NCBI GenBank assembly: GCA_025738555.1
Contig: JAOVFP010000018.1
Coordinates: 372,001 to 436,000 of the forward strand
DNA: 64,000 nucleotides
Reading direction: 5' to 3'
Source: Cyathus striatus
Lineage: Eukaryota > Basidiomycota > Agaricomycetes > Agaricales > Nidulariaceae
A model generated the notes under the pieces. It made no database searches. It saw nothing but the letters and a program-made list of their open reading frames with translations, and had not been told where the DNA came from. Positions 60,901 to 64,000 of this stretch are shown here, piece by piece (the stretch's first letter is position 1; the number at the start of each line of letters is the position of its first letter). The position numbers and the translations under genes are program-made.

Positions 60901-63510
60901 TCTCCACTCTTACTGATATTGTGACACAATGTAGAATTGGGCTTATTTCTCTTTTTGATACTCAGCTCACTACCATTATTCTGTACCTATTTTAGTACAG
61001 TACATTACATTCATTAAATATAGGTGACTTTCCCTTACTAGTACCTGTGGATATATGGATGTGCTATCAACTCACAAATTCTTTGTCTTAGAATTTCCTT
61101 CAATTCAGAAACATCTTCCATGACAATCAGGTTCACTTCTATACTGCTGTATGTGTTGATGTCTCTGATAAATGTTGCTTATCCTTGTACATGTATGGCT
61201 CAATCTTTGCGATAAGCATATGACTACTGGCAGTATGAATCAGGTAACTACTCAGACAGCATCAGGAAGTGGTCCATGCACATACTATTGCTGAGTATCC
61301 ATCTATTAATTTAGTTTTCAATTTGCCACCTATACTAAGAGCATGACAAGTGTTATACTTACAAAGCATAACAAATGTAATGCTGTGAGAAATGTAATGA
61401 CACACATAGGACATGTAATGTGAATCAAAAGATTAATACCCAAGAAAGGCAAGATTTCAAAGCATGACAAATGTAAGAATGTGAAAAGCATGACGAGTGC
61501 TAAAGTGTGACGAACATGACGCACATAACACACATGAAAAGCGTGACGCACGTGAAAAGCGTGACGCGCGTGAAAAGCGTGACGCGCGTGAAAAGCGTGA
61601 CGCGCGTGAAAAGCGTGACGCGCGTGAAAAGCGTGACGCGCGTGAAAAGCGTGACGCGCGTGAAAAGCGTGACGCGTGGGAAATATGTGATGCGCGGGAA
61701 ATATGCGATGCACGAGAAATGTGTGAAGCGCGGGAAATATGTGAGGCGCGGGAATATGTGTGACAATTGTGACGCGTGTGACAAACATGAAGCGCGGGAA
61801 TATATGTGACAATTGTGACATGCATAAAAAGCGTGACGCGTGTGACTAATATGAAGCGCGGGAATATATGTGACTAACGTGACGTGCAGGAAATATGTGA
61901 CGCGCAGGAAGATGTGTCACAATTGTGACATGTGAGGAAATGTGACAAATCCATACAATAGCAATATCCAATTAGTAGTTATCATTGATTGCTTATGATT
62001 GCCTAGCCATCCATACTAATATTCAATTAGTGAAGATCAATCATTGTTTATGATTGCCTAACCATCCATACTAATATTCAATTAGTAAAAATCAATGATT
62101 GTTTATGATCACCTCACCATCCATACAATAATAATATTCAATTAGAAAAAATCAATGATTGTTTATGATTGTCTCTCCATTCATACTAATATTCAAATAG
62201 TAAGGATTAATGATTGTTTATGATCATCTCACCATTCATACAATAATAATATTCAATTAGAAAAAATCAATGATTGTTTATGATCACCTCACCATCCATA
62301 CAATAATAATATTCAATTAGAAAAAATCAATGATTGCTTATGATTGTCTCTCCATTCATACTAATATTCAAATAGTAAGGATTAATGATTGTTTATGATC
62401 ACCTCACCATTCATACAATAATAATATTCAATTATAAAAAATCAATGATTGTTTATGATTGTCTCTCCATTCATACTAATATTCAAATAGTAAGGATTAA
62501 TGATTGTTTATGATCACCTCACCATTCATACAATAATAATATTCAATTATAAAAAATCAATGATTGTTTATGATTGCCTCTCCATTCATACTAATATTCA
62601 ATTAGATAAATCAATGATTGTCTATGATCACCTAATACATTCATACAATAGTAGTATTCAATTAAAAACAATCAGTGATTGTTTATGATCACCTAGCCAT
62701 CCATACAATAGTAATATCCAATTAGAAACAATCAATGATTGCTTATGATCATTTAATACATTCATACAATAATTCAATTAGAACAAATCAATGATTGTCT
62801 ATGATCACCTAATACAACCATACAATAGTGATATTCAATTAGAACAAATCAATGATTGTCAATGATCACCTATTACAATCATATAATAGTGATATTCAAT
62901 TAGAACAAATAAATGATTGTTTATGATCACCTAATGCAACCATAGAATATTAATATTCAATTAGAACAGATAAATGATTGTCTATGATCATCTAATGATC
63001 ACATAATACAACCATACAATAGTAAAATTCAATCAGAACAAACCAATGATTGTCTATGATCACCTTATACAACCATACAATAGTAAAATTCAATTAGAAT
63101 AAATCAATGATTGTCAATGATCACCATATACAACTATACAATAGTAAAATTCAATTAGAACAAATCAATGATTGTCAATGATCATCTAATACAACTATAC
63201 AATAGTAATATTCAATTAGAAAAAATAAGTGATTGTCTATGATCACCTAATTCAACCATATAATGGTAATATTCAATTAGAACAAATAAGTGATTGCCTA
63301 TGATCACCTAATACAACCATACAATAGTAAAATTCAATTAGAACAGATCAATGATTGCCTATGATCATCTAATACAACCATACAACAGTAATATTCAATT
63401 AGAACAAATCAATGATTGTTTATGATCCCAATCATAAAATGGCATGGCTTATTCGATTGGGACAATCATATAACACTGCTGTTATATGATCAAAATGGCT
63501 GGCACCCCTC
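57976..63510. mobile_element. 5.5-kb foldback element inserted in the P450 gene
   Basis: The element has near-perfect inverted arms of about 2.2 kb (57976 to about 60125, and about 61345 to 63510). Tips share GTGCCAGCCATT and GATCATATAACAGC. The outer 1.3 kb of each arm consists of about 20 degenerate units of about 60 bp built on AATCATTGATTTGTTCTAATT. The inner arm is rich in GCGCGTCAC/GTCACATATATTCCCGCG motifs. The 1.2-kb spacer has no transposase and no long frame. The exact 8-bp target duplication points to a hAT-type transposase acting in trans. Long frames inside the arms (such as 59430-60023) encode His/Ser/Cys repeats and are artefacts. Confidence 0.85.
61535..61678. repeat. 18-bp minisatellite in right arm
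   Basis: About eight head-to-tail copies of GTGAAAAGCGTGACGCGC. The left arm does not carry this expanded array at the corresponding place, so it is a local expansion after arm formation. Confidence 0.8.
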
Positions 63511-63518
63511 AAGCCCTC
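63511..63518. repeat. Target-site duplication, right
   Basis: AAGCCCTC, identical to 57968-57975. Confidence 0.85.
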
Positions 63519-64000
63519 GTGTTGCTTTTATTTGTTGAGGTCGGAAGTCCTTAACGGCAGACGCGGTAAATGCTTTATGCATTACTTTCCTATGCTGTCG
63601 CCTTCACGCAAAGACAACGCGATCAAATATCTGTATCAACTTCATCGTGACACTCACCACATATTTCCTATAACATGTGACATGTAAGCCTTTTACTCTG
63701 TAGCTCAAATTCATACATACTGTAATCCATGAGAGCGAAGTGAAAATCACAACCCATGAGATCGGTAAGCATCGGCATCCTTGGCCTGAGTTGGATCAAC
63801 GTTCTGCTCCATAAAAATATATAGCGGATTAGCATATACCTTCCGGAGTTTATAGCTGATCTCTTGTCCAATAGTTCTTTACTCGCTTCATACGTATCCA
63901 GAATCATCATTCTGGAGCTGAGAATGTTTAAGTATATGATGTCTGTGTCTGGAAAGAATTATACTGGTCATAAAATAGCATTGAACAACAAAAATAGAGT
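63519..64000 (-). pseudogene. Cytochrome P450, N-terminal part of split gene (runs off window)
   Basis: The minus strand gives ILDTYEASKELLDKRSAINS, then across an intron RPRMPMLTDLMGCDFHFALM. Two further introns precede WRQHRKVMHKAFTASAVKDF and IKATRGL at the insertion point. This is the B-C helix region of a P450, directly continuous in frame with the fragment at 57967 once the foldback element and one target copy are removed. The membrane anchor and first exons lie beyond the window. Confidence 0.8.

Noticed and set aside
61535..61678. CRISPR-like tandem array
   Set aside because: Units are contiguous with no unique spacers, and the genome is eukaryotic.
61330..61825. Open frames on both strands across the 18-bp minisatellite
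   Set aside because: An 18-bp unit without stops keeps several frames open by arithmetic. Not genes.
1..64000. LTR retrotransposon
   Set aside because: I found no reverse transcriptase or Gag motif and no long direct terminal repeats. The integrase at 49.4-51.1 kb sits between inverted, not direct, repeats.

Overview
The window looks like nuclear DNA of a mushroom-forming basidiomycete (Agaricomycetes). Genes are broken by many 45-60 bp GT-AG introns with CTRAY-like branch sites. The recognisable families are ones typical of that group: F-box proteins, a GNAT acetyltransferase, a VWA protein, SET and BTB proteins, a DUF6533-type membrane protein and a P450. About a third of the window is mobile or foldback DNA, and many genes are broken. 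Exon coordinates were worked out by hand from reading frame, splice signals and paralogue alignment.

Layout. 0-19 kb: mostly repeats and non-coding DNA, with one two-exon gene of unknown function (4.4-5.7 kb), a tRNA-like gene on the minus strand (6.1 kb), a small ORF (8.9-9.3 kb), several foldback elements, a decayed DUF6533-like membrane gene (13-14.4 kb) and a repeat-derived block (15.5-17.3 kb). 19-43 kb: the gene-bearing part. It holds a seven-exon GNAT gene (19.4-20.4 kb), an F-box/LRR-like gene (29.9-30.9 kb), a ten-exon membrane VWA protein (33.7-35.9 kb) and relics of a SET gene and a class V aminotransferase. Five members of one F-box family are spread among them: A is truncated, B is a nonsense pseudogene, C is an internally deleted relic, and D and E are intact, encoding 689 and 802 residues. 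Intact members share exon sizes and splice phases, an F-box, an early Cys-rich motif and C2H2-like fingers near the C-terminus. They are probably substrate adaptors of SCF-type ubiquitin ligases.

43-46.9 kb holds no gene I can support. 46.9-56.2 kb is one large DNA transposon with inverted ends. It carries a DDE-type integrase gene and an accessory gene, plus two captured host fragments: the end of a BTB-type gene and an intron-containing piece of the mitochondrial ATP synthase beta-subunit gene.

56.5 kb to the window end is one cytochrome P450 gene on the minus strand. It is split by a 5.5-kb foldback element with 2.2-kb inverted arms, flanked by an exact 8-bp target duplication. The P450 also has a frameshift beside the heme loop and an apparent splice-donor loss, so it is dead in this copy.
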